From Chryseobacterium jejuense (GTDB lineage Bacteria > Bacteroidota > Bacteroidia > Flavobacteriales > Weeksellaceae), in NCBI RefSeq assembly GCF_017877355.1, contig NZ_JAGIPR010000018.1, positions 1-64,000 on the forward strand: a stretch of 64,000 bases of DNA, given 5' to 3'. A program made the translations under genes and the position numbers. The notes under the pieces were generated by a model. That model was not told the DNA's origin. It made no database searches and saw only the letters and a program-made list of their open reading frames with translations. Each line of letters begins with the position of its first letter. The first letter of the stretch is position 1. Positions 8,160 through 16,136 of this stretch are shown here, one piece after another.

Positions 8160-8698
8160 TCTTCTTCAAGAATGGCATATTCGTAGTTATCGCTCCATCC
8201 GCTTTGTAAGGGAAGTAATTTTCTGCGATGTGCTTCCCTTATCATTCCACATTTTTCCATAACTTTATAAGAGGCAATATTATCAATAGCGCAGCCTGCT
8301 TCAATTCTATGGAGTTTTAAATCTTCAAAACCAAATTGGATGATTCTTTCAAGTGCTTCGGTTGCATACCCTTTTCCCCATGTGTCAGGGCTAAGTTTAT
8401 ACCATGTTTCTGCATTTTTGTAATGAAGCTTAATAAGATCAATACCAATAATGCCTACAAATGTATGGTGAATGGTTGTCTCTATTAAAAAAGTAAACTT
8501 TTTCTGGTTTTGTCCGGATTCTGTTTCTGATTTCCAGATATCGATTAACTTTTGGGTTTCTGCTATATCTTCAGAGTAAGAACTAGGATTAAATAATGTA
8601 CTTTCAGGCCTTAATAACATTTCATGTACATTAGAAGTATCGTTTTCGTTGAATGCTCGCAAGATTAACCGCTTGGATTCCAACATAAGGTGATTCAT
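8144..8698 (-). CDS. GNAT family N-acetyltransferase, RimJ/RimL-like
   Basis: 184 residues with the GNAT order of motifs: N-terminal LESKRLILRAFNENDT, the acetyl-CoA binding loop WGKGYATEALERII, and the C-terminal IASYKVMEKCGMIREA typical of the RimJ/RimL branch that acetylates protein N-termini or small amines. The substrate is unknown. The last 16 bases overlap the stop region of the convergent truncated oxidoreductase, which marks the deletion junction. Confidence 0.88.
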   Translation of the reverse strand: MNHLMLESKRLILRAFNENDTSNVHEMLLRPESTLFNPSSYSEDIAETQKLIDIWKSETESGQNQKKFTFLIETTIHHTFVGIIGIDLIKLHYKNAETWYKLSPDTWGKGYATEALERIIQFGFEDLKLHRIEAGCAIDNIASYKVMEKCGMIREAHRRKLLPLQSGWSDNYEYAILEEDYFSK

Positions 8699-8882
8699 TT
8701 TAATAATCTATTTTTTGATTGAATATGGAAAAGCAAGATATAAATAATAATTAGCATTTAGTCTTGGAAAGCTGTTTGAAATATAAATGCAGTTAGAGAA
8801 ATCATATTTTTTATAATTACGGTTTCCCATAAGTTACATATCGGGGCGTTGCCTAATATTGCAATATAATCCCATATTGACC

Positions 8883-9128
8883 ATGGAAATTGTATTCATT
8901 ATTATTTTGATCCTATTGGTGTTTTATGCATTCGGAGCATCAGGAAAATTAAAAAAGGAAATTCTTAAAAAAGACAATCAGATTGCAACGTTAAGTAGAG
9001 AAAACAGCCAATTAAAGGCTGATGTATCCAAACTTCAAATGGATAAAGTGACTTTGACTAAAAAAATAGCAGAGTTGCTACAGCATAATGATGCTAGCTG
9101 GTGTTTCACATTTGTTACAATAAGATAA
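8883..9128 (+). CDS. Small membrane protein with coiled coil
   Basis: 81 residues if started at 8883. An upstream ATG in frame at 8859 is unlikely because a -7-like box TAATATTG occupies 8854-8861. An N-terminal hydrophobic helix (IVFIIILILLVFYAFGA) is followed by a charged coiled coil (LKKEILKKDNQIATLSREN). I do not recognise a family. Small anchored coiled-coil proteins of this kind are often accessory or scaffolding proteins. It stands alone between an acetyltransferase and a methyltransferase. Confidence 0.6.
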   Translation: MEIVFIIILILLVFYAFGASGKLKKEILKKDNQIATLSRENSQLKADVSKLQMDKVTLTKKIAELLQHNDASWCFTFVTIR

Positions 9129-9199
9129 AGAATAATAATACTCCATTGGTTTTCATGAAAACAGATAGGGTTTCCCATATGGGTTAGTAGCAAAGTCTC

Positions 9200-9207
9200 T
9201 ATATTTG
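9200..9207 (+). promoter_or_regulatory. -7 box of the methyltransferase gene
   Basis: TATATTTG fits the Bacteroidota TAnnTTTG element. It overlaps the first possible ATG of the downstream frame (9205), so that start cannot be used and translation must begin at 9235 or later. Confidence 0.6.
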
Positions 9208-9261
9208 AATGATGTAACGCATTATAAATGTTTTATGATGCCAATGAAAAAGAAGAATAAT

Positions 9262-10056
9262 ATGCAAGAAGAGAAAATTGACTTTTTACACCATAATGAG
9301 TCAGCATGGAACAAACAGGCATTGGAACAGAACGAATGGTCGCAGGCTGTAAGTACAGAACTCATCAATGATGCAAAAGAAGGAAAATGGGAAGTACACC
9401 TTACGCCAAAGCCTTTAAATAAAGCATGGTTGGGAGAGGTTAAAGGAAAGAAAATTTTGTGTCTGGCATCAGCTGGAGGACAACAGGCTCCGGTATTGGC
9501 TGCTATAGGTGCCGAGGTTGTTGTTTTTGATATTTCGGAAGAGCAGTTGAGACAGGATGAAAGGGTAGCAGAGCGCGACGGATTATCTTTGAAAACCGTT
9601 CAGGGAGATATGAGAGACCTGAGCGCTTTTGAAGATGAGTCTTTTGATATGGTTTTTCATCCCATATCCAATCATTATGTGGAAGATGTAAATCCTGTAT
9701 GGAGAGAAGCCTACAGAGTATTGAAAAAAGGTGGCTCTTTATTGTCCAGTTTTTTCAATCCGGTTGTCTTTGTAGCAGAACGCAATCCACAGGATATGGC
9801 AGACGGAATTATCAGACCTAAATATACTTTGCCTTATGCAGATATCAGAGACCTGGATCAGGAGCAGATTGCCCGGAAAATGGAGAATCAGGAAGCTTTG
9901 GTATTTGGACATACTCTTTCAGATCTGATTGGCGGACAAATGAAAGCTGGTTTTGTTATTGAAGACTTTACAGAAGAAATGCAACCAAATCCAAGGTTTT
10001 TAATAGATAAATTCCTGCCAACTTTTATGGCGACAAAGGCTGTTAAATTAAGCTAA
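9262..10056 (+). CDS. Class I SAM-dependent methyltransferase
   Basis: 264 residues from the chosen start. The SAM-binding motif I is ILCLASAGGQQAPVLAAIG, the acidic motif II is VVVFDIS, and motif post-I/III is TVQGDMRDLSAF then FDMVFHPISNHYVED. This is a ubiE/methyltransferase type 11 fold for a small-molecule or unknown substrate. ATG codons at 9235, 9238 and 9244 are also possible. 9262 is preferred because MQEEKIDFLHHNESAW matches the usual start of this type. A plus-strand -7 box lies at 9200-9207. Confidence 0.82.
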   Translation: MQEEKIDFLHHNESAWNKQALEQNEWSQAVSTELINDAKEGKWEVHLTPKPLNKAWLGEVKGKKILCLASAGGQQAPVLAAIGAEVVVFDISEEQLRQDERVAERDGLSLKTVQGDMRDLSAFEDESFDMVFHPISNHYVEDVNPVWREAYRVLKKGGSLLSSFFNPVVFVAERNPQDMADGIIRPKYTLPYADIRDLDQEQIARKMENQEALVFGHTLSDLIGGQMKAGFVIEDFTEEMQPNPRFLIDKFLPTFMATKAVKLS

Positions 10057-10106
10057 GAGTTTTAAACTTCTAATATTTGCTGAGAGTATAATTGAAGACA
10101 TAATCG

Positions 10107-10160
10107 TTCCCCTTCCTCGGAGGGGCGGCAAAAGTTCAAAGAATTTTTGGCGGGGTGTTT
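10107..10160. repeat. Dispersed hairpin repeat (CCCCTTCC..GGAGGGGCGGCAAAA type)
   Basis: Two nested hairpins: CCCCT...AGGGG, then GGCAAAAGTTC...GAATTTTTGGC. From memory, sequences of this type recur between genes in many flavobacterial genomes. It sits between the methyltransferase and the Crp/Fnr gene and may act as a 3' end signal. Confidence 0.5.
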
Positions 10161-10251
10161 CCTCAACAGATCTTCGATGTATATTTTAAACCAAATTCAC
10201 AGAATTATCCCTATTTTAGACGGCTAAAAATAGATAGCGCTGTAATTTCCA

Positions 10252-10830
10252 ATGGATAAATCATCGATTAATAATTATTTCCATTCCCTGTTCAGTATCA
10301 AAGATGAAGTGGTGGAGAAAATCACGGAAACCTTCAAATCTTTTGATGTTAAGGCTAATGCTGTTTTACTGGATCAAAATACCATCAGTACCAAGACCTA
10401 TTTTCTGGAAAAAGGATACGTTCGTTCCTATCTGCTGAATGAGGATAATGAGGAAATTACCACCAATATTTACGCTGCACCGTGTTTTGTGAACGATTTT
10501 TTATCCTTTTTCAGACAGCAGCCAACCAAAGAAATCTATCAGGCTGTTACAGACTGTACATTCTGGGAAACCGGATTGGAAAACGTGCAATATAACTTTC
10601 ACAATATTCCTGAATTCAGAGAGTTCAGCAGGCTTCTTTTTGTCCTGAATTATCACAATATTCACGACAGACTGATTGAAATGGCAAGCCAGAAAGCTTC
10701 AACACGTTATGCTAATCTGATGAAGAAAGATCCGGATATTTTTCAACATGTTCCGTTGAAGATTATTGCTTCTTACTTAGGAATTAAGGACAGTTCATTA
10801 AGCAGAATCCGAAGAGACATTAATAAGTAA
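10252..10830 (+). CDS. Crp/Fnr family transcriptional regulator
   Basis: 192 residues. The N-terminal half is a cyclic-nucleotide-binding-type beta roll (KANAVLLDQNTISTKTYFLE, EKGYVRSYLL). The C-terminal helix-turn-helix is LKIIASYLGIKDSSLSRIRR. There is no cysteine set for an Fe-S cluster and no clear cAMP phosphate-binding motif, as in most Bacteroidota members. A related gene lies at 52503-53069. The effector and targets are unknown. Confidence 0.85.
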   Translation: MDKSSINNYFHSLFSIKDEVVEKITETFKSFDVKANAVLLDQNTISTKTYFLEKGYVRSYLLNEDNEEITTNIYAAPCFVNDFLSFFRQQPTKEIYQAVTDCTFWETGLENVQYNFHNIPEFREFSRLLFVLNYHNIHDRLIEMASQKASTRYANLMKKDPDIFQHVPLKIIASYLGIKDSSLSRIRRDINK

Positions 10831-11190
10831 AAGGCTGGAAGCTGGAAGAGGGAGGCTGGAAGTTATTGCAGACGGAGTATTCATGATGATTTTTTATTTA
10901 ATTGAGTATTTGTAAAGGTTGGAAGCGGGAAGCTGGGAGTTATTGCATACGGATAGTTTATGATGATTTTTATTTAATTAAGCATATATCAAATCTGCAG
11001 TGTACAATTTTATCGTAGATAAAATTTTTGCGCCTTAAAAATATTCTCAGTATCCAAAATCATTTGCGCCTTCGCAATTTCCAACAAACTCATTCATATA
11101 ACAAGAAAATCTTTAAAAGTAGAGTAAAACTTATTTTAGGACCTCCATAACTCCCAGCTTCCAGCCTCCTTCTTCCAATCTTAGCCTCCA
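10831..11190. repeat. Compound dispersed repeat: two direct arms and one inverted arm
   Basis: The region between the Crp/Fnr gene and the panE-like gene carries two similar copies of about 80 bases (10833-10915 and 10917-10990; both contain GGAAGCTGG/GGGAAGTTATTGCA followed by ATGATGATTTTT and TATTTAATT) and a reverse-complement arm at 11148-11190 (AACTCCCAGCTTCCAGCCTCC). No gene was seen in these 360 bases. The same element occurs at 46.4 and 52.4 kb, again as inverted pairs. Confidence 0.75.
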
Positions 11191-11261
11191 AATTATCATT
11201 TCTTTTCATTTGTCAAGTGATAGATTGAAATTTGTCATCCATCTTTGCTAAAAATAATTTC

Positions 11262-12197
11262 ATGAACAAAAAACATATAGTAGTTGTCGGATTAGGAGGT
11301 GTAGGTGGATATTTCGGGTTTAAAATTAACCAGAGTAATGAGACTTCCGGAAAATATACTGTTTCCTTTGTAGCAAGGGGAGAAACTTATGATAAAGTAA
11401 AAGAAAACGGATTAATTTTACTTTCACCGGAACACCCCAATGATCGCACCCATCCGAATGGAATAGAACAGAATATCAGTGATATTAAAAATCCTGATCT
11501 TGTCCTGATCTGTGTAAAGGAATATGATCTGGAGAATGTCTGCAGACAGCTGAAAGAGGTCATCACTAAAGATACAATATTACTTCCTATGATGAATGGA
11601 GCAGATATTTACGACAGAATCCGAAAAGTAATTCCGAATCATGTTATTCTGCCAACCTGTATTTATGTAGCTTCTCATATTAAAGAAAGAGGAACGGTGG
11701 AACATAAAGGAAAAGCAGGAAAGATGATTGTAGGAAGAGATCCGGAGCATTTTTCCACTGATATTGCATGGGTAACAGATCTTCTTCAGGAAAGCAAAAT
11801 TGATTTTGATTTTAAAGACAATTCTACAACAGATATCTGGACTAAGTTTATCTTCATTGCAAGCTTCGGACTGGTAACTGCTAAGTACAATTCATCCATA
11901 GGAACCGTTTGTACTGATGAGCTGCAGAAACAGGAAGCAACAGAAATTATGAAGGAAATAAAACGGATTGCAGGTCAAAAAGAAATTCATCTTTCCGAAG
12001 ATATTATAGAGAAAACCTTTGAAAAAGCGTCTACATTTCCTTTTGAAACGCCAACATCTTTACAGCTGGATATTCATTCCGGAAAAAAAGAGAATGAACT
12101 GGAACTGTTTGCCGGAGCGGTTTTGAAATATGGTGCAGAGGTGAGTATTGAGACTCCTTATACTCAGAAAATCTACAGTGAGATTAAAGGGAAATAG
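11262..12197 (+). CDS. panE: 2-dehydropantoate 2-reductase family protein
   Basis: 311 residues. It probably reduces 2-dehydropantoate (ketopantoate) with NADPH in pantothenate and coenzyme A synthesis. The N-terminal Rossmann motif is VVVGLGGVGGYFG (residues 6-18), LICVKEYDLE is the family's conserved lysine region, and MMNGADIYDRI and FIASFGLVTAKYN belong to the C-terminal helical domain. The frame is open from 11232, but MNKKHIVVVGLGG at 11262 places the Rossmann motif at the usual distance. ApbA/PanE-fold proteins with other substrates exist, so the exact reaction is inferred. Confidence 0.82.
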   Translation: MNKKHIVVVGLGGVGGYFGFKINQSNETSGKYTVSFVARGETYDKVKENGLILLSPEHPNDRTHPNGIEQNISDIKNPDLVLICVKEYDLENVCRQLKEVITKDTILLPMMNGADIYDRIRKVIPNHVILPTCIYVASHIKERGTVEHKGKAGKMIVGRDPEHFSTDIAWVTDLLQESKIDFDFKDNSTTDIWTKFIFIASFGLVTAKYNSSIGTVCTDELQKQEATEIMKEIKRIAGQKEIHLSEDIIEKTFEKASTFPFETPTSLQLDIHSGKKENELELFAGAVLKYGAEVSIETPYTQKIYSEIKGK

Positions 12198-12222
12198 GTA
12201 AGCAAAATCAAAAAGAAATTAT

Positions 12223-12360
12223 AAAGAGGCTGTCTCAAAAGTGTCATTCTGAACGAAATGAAATGTAGTGAAGAATCTCATGTATTTGTTTATCAAAGAG
12301 ATTCTTCCTTCGTCAGAATGACAAAAGCCAAATTATTTGACTTTTGAGACAGCCTCTTTA
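12223..12360. repeat. 138-base palindromic element, bidirectional terminator
   Basis: The outer arms AAAGAGGCTGTCTCAAAAG (12223-12241) and CTTTTGAGACAGCCTCTTT (12341-12359) are perfect reverse complements. Inner arms TGTCATTCTGA...AGAATCTC and GAGATTCTTCC...TCAGAATGACA also pair. It fills the gap between the convergent panE-like and ferredoxin genes, so one hairpin can end both transcripts. Its nested structure and size suggest a dispersed, possibly mobile (MITE-like) repeat. A degenerate arm (AGATTGTCTCAAAAA) occurs near 53890. Confidence 0.85.
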
Positions 12361-12401
12361 TTTATAAAAGCAGAATAGGCATAGTAATTTGTAGCTTTGA
12401 A

Positions 12402-12752
12402 TTAAGCTCCGTGCATGAATTGCTGTCGATCCAATAATACTTCTTCTGTTTCTTTATGATCCGGATCATCAATACAGCAGTCTACCGGACATACCGCCTT
12501 ACACTGAGGCTCTTCATGAAAACCTTTACATTCTGTACATTTTCCGGAAACAATATAATAAACATCATCAGAAACTGCCTGATTGTAGGTATCTGCGTCT
12601 GCTTCTGTACCATCCGGGAAGGTGATATGCCCTGAGAGTTTCGTTTTATCCTGCCAACGCCAGTCGATGGCTCCTTCGTAAATGGCTGAATTAGGGCATT
12701 CAGGTTCACAGGCACCACAGTTGATGCAGTCATCTGTTATTTTAATAGCCAT
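12402..12752 (-). CDS. 4Fe-4S dicluster ferredoxin
   Basis: 116 residues. The first cluster motif is CINCGACEPECP (C9, C12, C15, C19). The second cysteine set is CTECKGF...QCKAVCPVDCC. This is the plant/bacterial 2[4Fe-4S] low-potential electron carrier with an insertion between the clusters, close to the YfhL/FdxA type. The frame is open to 12797, but MAIKITDDC at 12752 is the family start. It follows the 2Fe-2S ferredoxin gene after 137 bases that contain an attenuator-like structure, so its expression can differ from the rest of the operon. Confidence 0.9.
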   Translation of the reverse strand: MAIKITDDCINCGACEPECPNSAIYEGAIDWRWQDKTKLSGHITFPDGTEADADTYNQAVSDDVYYIVSGKCTECKGFHEEPQCKAVCPVDCCIDDPDHKETEEVLLDRQQFMHGA

Positions 12753-12775
12753 ATTCTTTATTTTTAAAATGTTGT

Positions 12776-12841
12776 AAAAAAGGGATTCCTTCAACATTGA
12801 ACTGTTTTAGAAATCCCTACTAAACTTAATTAAAACAGTTC
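12776..12841 (-). promoter_or_regulatory. Attenuator-like leader of the 4Fe-4S ferredoxin gene
   Basis: Read on the minus strand, GAACTGTTTTA (12841-12831) is an 11-base perfect complement of TAAAACAGTTC (12809-12799). The terminator stem AGGGATT (12818-12812) with AATCCCT (12787-12781) and six U residues encloses that second arm. The two foldings exclude each other, as in a terminator/antiterminator switch. The switch lies 24 bases upstream of the ferredoxin start codon. Confidence 0.55.
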
Positions 12842-12889
12842 CAACAATTTATTACATCATAAACTGTGCAAACTTGTATTTTGAATCTG

Positions 12890-13213
12890 TTAATCTGCCG
12901 CAATCTCTATGGAAAGGCCATCCATTTGGGCGGTCAGATAGATTTGACATGCTAACCTGCTGGTTTCCTTGGAAGTGAAGAGCTCTGAAAGAAGAGCATC
13001 CTCCACATCATTTTTTTCAGGCAATGACGGTTCATTGTTCAGAATAAAACAATGGCAGGTGGCACATATTGCCATTCCGCCGCACATGGCTTCCATAGGG
13101 AGTTCATAGGCTTTACAGATATCTTTTAAAGTGAGTCCCATCTCCAGTGGGCAGATCAGAGTATGTTCAATACCGACCTGATCTGTCACTGTGATTGTAA
13201 TTTCATCTTTCAT
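12890..13213 (-). CDS. 2Fe-2S ferredoxin, adrenodoxin type
   Basis: 107 residues. The cluster ligands are in CGGMAICATCH (C-x5-C-x2-C, about 44-54), with the fourth cysteine in RLACQIYL (about 88). The acidic stretch EKNDVEDALL is typical of vertebrate-type/ISC ferredoxins that take electrons from a reductase. It starts 5 bases after the FAD reductase gene. The pair can therefore pass electrons from NADPH to an unidentified acceptor. Confidence 0.9.
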   Translation of the reverse strand: MKDEITITVTDQVGIEHTLICPLEMGLTLKDICKAYELPMEAMCGGMAICATCHCFILNNEPSLPEKNDVEDALLSELFTSKETSRLACQIYLTAQMDGLSIEIAAD

Positions 13214-13218
13214 GGTTA

Positions 13219-14271
13219 TTAGTCAATTGTTGCTACTACTTGCTTTTCTGCTTGTTTCTTCGTTCCGTCAAAACCTTCGATACCGCTTACCGTAGTATAT
13301 TTCAGAACAAACTTTTTATTAGGATTCAGTCGCTGGTAAATGCTTTGGCAGGCAATAGCCGCTTCATGGAATCCACATAAGATCAGCTTCATTTTAAAAG
13401 GATAGGTATTAATGTCTCCTACAGCATAAATCCCACCGATATTCGTCTGGAAATCTGTGCTGTTATCCACTTTAATGGCATTTTTTTCCAGTTCCAGTCC
13501 CCATTCTACTAAAGGGCCAAGTTTAGGAACCAATCCGAACAAAGGAATGAAATAATCTGTTTCAATGGTTTGAATAGCGCCTTCTTTTTCCACCACAATT
13601 TCCTGTAGCGAACCTTCTCCTTTAATACCGATAACTTCTGCCGGAGTAATCAGGTTGATTTTTCCTTCATGCTTTAATTTTTTCACCTTTTCCACGGAAT
13701 CCAGAGCTCCTCTGAATTCATTTCGTCTGTGAATTAAAGTTAATGAGGAAGCTATTTCTGCTAAATGTATCGTCCAGTCCAGAGCAGAATCACCACCACC
13801 GGCAATCACCACACGCTTTCCGGTATAATCTTCCGGCCTTTTGATAAAGTAATTAACCCCGCGGTCTTCATACAGAGAAATGTTTTCAATAGGCGGTTTT
13901 TTAGGTTCAAAACTTCCGAGACCCCCGGCAATAACTACTGCTTTAGCTCTGTGTTTTGTTCCTTTATCGGTAATCACTTCGAATAGGTTTTCTTCCAATT
14001 TCAGAAGATGTACAGCTGTTTCATTGAGAGTGAATCCGGGTTCAAACTGTTTGATCTGTTCATATAAATTATCAACCAGTTCACCAGCCAATACACTCGG
14101 GAATCCGGGAATATCAAATATGGGTTTCTTGGGATATAATTCTGATAACTGGCCTCCCATCTGGGGCAATGCATCAATAATATGGCAACGCATTTTGAGA
14201 AGGCCGGCTTCAAAAACCGTAAATAACCCTGCAGGGCCGGCACCAATGATCAGTATATCTGTTTCTATCAT
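13219..14271 (-). CDS. Ferredoxin-NADP reductase, thioredoxin-reductase-like
   Basis: 350 residues. FAD motif IIGAGPAGLFTVFEAGL (8-24), NADPH motif GGGDSALDWTIHLAE with HRRNEFRG (about 157-185), and C-terminal GDINTYPFKMKLILCGFHEA. The CxxC dithiol of thioredoxin reductase is absent, which points to the type 2 ferredoxin-NADP reductases. It lies one base after the FMN reductase gene and 5 bases before the 2Fe-2S ferredoxin, its likely partner. Confidence 0.88.
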   Translation of the reverse strand: MIETDILIIGAGPAGLFTVFEAGLLKMRCHIIDALPQMGGQLSELYPKKPIFDIPGFPSVLAGELVDNLYEQIKQFEPGFTLNETAVHLLKLEENLFEVITDKGTKHRAKAVVIAGGLGSFEPKKPPIENISLYEDRGVNYFIKRPEDYTGKRVVIAGGGDSALDWTIHLAEIASSLTLIHRRNEFRGALDSVEKVKKLKHEGKINLITPAEVIGIKGEGSLQEIVVEKEGAIQTIETDYFIPLFGLVPKLGPLVEWGLELEKNAIKVDNSTDFQTNIGGIYAVGDINTYPFKMKLILCGFHEAAIACQSIYQRLNPNKKFVLKYTTVSGIEGFDGTKKQAEKQVVATID

Positions 14272-14272
14272 G

Positions 14273-14842
14273 TTATGAGTGATTTATTATCGTTTTTTCA
14301 ATTTTCTTTGTGGTGGCTATGCTGATAAGTTTATCCAATTTACCGGTATAGAATGCTGAGATCTGCTTTGGATTTTCACTATCAAATAATGAAGCTCTGA
14401 GAATCGGAACACTGAAGGGAAGCGGCCATGCCCGTAATGACTTGGCAATAGCATCCATCGCATTAATTCCCTGCATAGCCTGTAAACCATCTGCCCAGCA
14501 TACCAGTCCTATAGTTTTATCGGTTAGATAAGGCTCATAAGAATTAGCGGTCACTTCCAGCCAATCAAGGCAGTTTTTCATCACTCCCGGAATGCTTCCG
14601 TGATAGAGTGGAGCCAGCCAGAAGTGAAGATCAGCATCCTGAAATAGTTGAGTCATTCGTTCCACCGCCAAAGGTGTTTTGGTGAGCGTTACATCAAATA
14701 AAGGAATCCCGGAATCTGCGAGCGTAAAAATATCAGTGCGGATCCCAAGTGTTTCAAGTTGCTCTGATATATAGGCAGAAATCAATCCGGAAGTGGATTC
14801 TGTTCTTCTTTCCAGAGATCCGTTGAATATAATTGCTTTCAT
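14273..14842 (-). CDS. NADPH-dependent FMN reductase family flavoprotein
   Basis: 189 residues with a flavodoxin-like fold. The phosphate-binding start is FNGSLERRTESTSGLI (6-21), the flavin loop is PLYHGSIPGVMKNCLDWL (about 98-115), and a third contact is near CWADGLQAMQG. Family members reduce FMN or quinones with NAD(P)H. It is packed tightly in the sod/ferredoxin operon (6 bases after the DUF2480 gene, 1 base before the reductase gene), which suggests a redox or oxidative-stress role. Confidence 0.85.
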   Translation of the reverse strand: MKAIIFNGSLERRTESTSGLISAYISEQLETLGIRTDIFTLADSGIPLFDVTLTKTPLAVERMTQLFQDADLHFWLAPLYHGSIPGVMKNCLDWLEVTANSYEPYLTDKTIGLVCWADGLQAMQGINAMDAIAKSLRAWPLPFSVPILRASLFDSENPKQISAFYTGKLDKLISIATTKKIEKTIINHS

Positions 14843-14848
14843 TTTGTT

Positions 14849-15349
14849 TTATTTTTTGAAAATTACTTTTGGAAGTCCTATTTCGCCATACATCAGGCTT
14901 TTCACCAAAGGTTTTAAAAGTTCAGTAGCTAATACATAAAGGGCCGGATCATGAGAATTACTTGCCCTTACAACAACTTTCTGATCTTTAAAATGTTTTA
15001 GATCTGCATAGATCAGGCGGCGCTTCCAGAGATCAAGCAATACCTTTTCGGAACTGTTTAAATCTACATAAACCGCATAAGGTGATAATTTTTCCATGAG
15101 AAGCATATAGGCCCAAGGGGGAATAATAGCATCAGTGGAACAAATAATTCCGACAGCCTTGTTTTGATACACAGAATAATCTACTGCCGAAATGGACTCT
15201 TTAAATTCCTTTTCCTTGACAATCATTCCCATAAAAAGATGATCTTTAATATCTAATTCTACAATTTCTGTAGTAGGCTTATAATCTAAAAAGTCAAAAG
15301 CAATAATGCCTGAAGCAGCTGCTTTATTGACGAAAACCTGAGTATCCAT
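14849..15349 (-). CDS. DUF2480 family protein
   Basis: 166 residues matching the Bacteroidota-specific DUF2480 family (start VNKAAASGIIAFDFLDYKP, internal ICSTDAIIPPWAYMLLMEKL, CSHDPA-like segment RASNSHDPALYVLATELLKP). The function is unknown. In flavobacteria the family is often encoded near Fe-S cluster assembly genes, which fits its place here between superoxide dismutase and ferredoxin-related genes under a SufR-like regulator. No membrane span or signal is seen, so it is cytoplasmic. Confidence 0.85.
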   Translation of the reverse strand: MDTQVFVNKAAASGIIAFDFLDYKPTTEIVELDIKDHLFMGMIVKEKEFKESISAVDYSVYQNKAVGIICSTDAIIPPWAYMLLMEKLSPYAVYVDLNSSEKVLLDLWKRRLIYADLKHFKDQKVVVRASNSHDPALYVLATELLKPLVKSLMYGEIGLPKVIFKK

Positions 15350-15380
15350 TGCTTCTGTTTTTATCTTGAAATGTTGTGTG

Positions 15381-16007
15381 CTATCTTATTTTTGAAAGTG
15401 CTTCTTCATATTTTTTCTCTACCGATGCCCAGTCTAATACAGACCAGAATGAATCCAGATAATCTGCTCTTTTGTTCTGATAAGCCAGATAATAGGCATG
15501 TTCCCAAACATCGATTCCAAGGATTGGAAAACCTCTGTTCACCGGAAGAACATCCATCATAGGATTGTCCTGATTAGGAGTAGAGCTTACCGCAAGAGAG
15601 CCATTAAATTTTACATACAACCAAACCCAGCCGGATCCGAATTGTCCAAGCCCGGCCTTTTTCATTTCTGCCTTAAGATCTTCAAGGCTTCCAAAAGTGG
15701 AGATGATAGCTTCATTGAGTTTTCCTTCGGGAGTTAATTTTGGTTGTGGAGAAAGGATTTCCCAAAATAAAGAATGGTTGAAGTGCCCACCGCCATTATT
15801 TCTCACTGCCGGACTGTATTCGCTGATTCTTTGTAGTAAGGAATCAAGATCCGGATTGGTTTCATTGGTTTGTTCCAGTGCTGCATTCAGGTTATCTACA
15901 TAAGCCTGATGGTGGCGCTGGTGGTGAATAGTCATTGTATTTTTATCTATAAATGGCTCCAGTGCTTCATACGCATAGGATAACTGAGGTAGTGTAAATG
16001 GTTTCAT
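15381..16007 (-). CDS. sodA: Superoxide dismutase, Mn-type
   Basis: 208 residues, the normal length. It converts superoxide to hydrogen peroxide and oxygen in the cytoplasm; there is no signal peptide. Metal ligands are H28 (MTIHHQRHHQAY), H78 (GGGHFNHSLFW), D166 and H170 (GIDVWEHAYYL). Glycine in GGGHFNHS and Q146 in STPNQDNP are the pattern of manganese enzymes rather than iron enzymes, although cambialistic use cannot be excluded. It is the first gene of the redox operon, with a good promoter at 16034-16063 that overlaps a palindrome. Confidence 0.95.
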   Translation of the reverse strand: MKPFTLPQLSYAYEALEPFIDKNTMTIHHQRHHQAYVDNLNAALEQTNETNPDLDSLLQRISEYSPAVRNNGGGHFNHSLFWEILSPQPKLTPEGKLNEAIISTFGSLEDLKAEMKKAGLGQFGSGWVWLYVKFNGSLAVSSTPNQDNPMMDVLPVNRGFPILGIDVWEHAYYLAYQNKRADYLDSFWSVLDWASVEKKYEEALSKIR

Positions 16008-16033
16008 TGCATTTATTTTTGATTAATGTAGGA

Positions 16034-16063
16034 CAAAGGTAGAAATATATTTTAATTAAACAA
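16034..16063 (-). promoter_or_regulatory. Promoter of the sod operon
   Basis: On the minus strand TACCTTTG (16041-16034) fits TAnnTTTG, and TTG (16063-16061) lies 19 bases upstream as the -33 element. The start codon is 27 bases downstream of the -7 box. The -33 element lies inside the palindrome at 16058-16077. Confidence 0.75.
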
Positions 16064-16077
16064 CTTTTTAGTTGTTT
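16058..16077. promoter_or_regulatory. Perfect palindrome, probable operator of the SufR-like regulator
   Basis: AAACAACT-TTTT-AGTTGTTT is an 8+8 perfect inverted repeat between the divergent sod and SufR-like regulator genes. It covers the sod -33 element. A half site AAACAAC recurs at about 16178-16184, just before the regulator's start codon. Occupancy would block the sod operon promoter. Confidence 0.65.
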
Positions 16078-16136
16078 TATAGATTGACTGGTTTACGATT
16101 TCAAATTGCTGTAAATTAGCTATTTGTGTTTTGTAT

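Noticed and set aside
10831..11190. Possible CRISPR-like array
   Set aside because: The repeats are long, imperfect and irregular, include an inverted copy and recur singly elsewhere. There are no cas genes.
13880..14278. A 132-codon plus-strand frame opposite the ferredoxin-NADP reductase gene
   Set aside because: It is the antisense shadow of a gene with clear FAD and NADPH motifs. The same applies to other long opposite-strand frames, for example 5933-6328 and 20300-20746.
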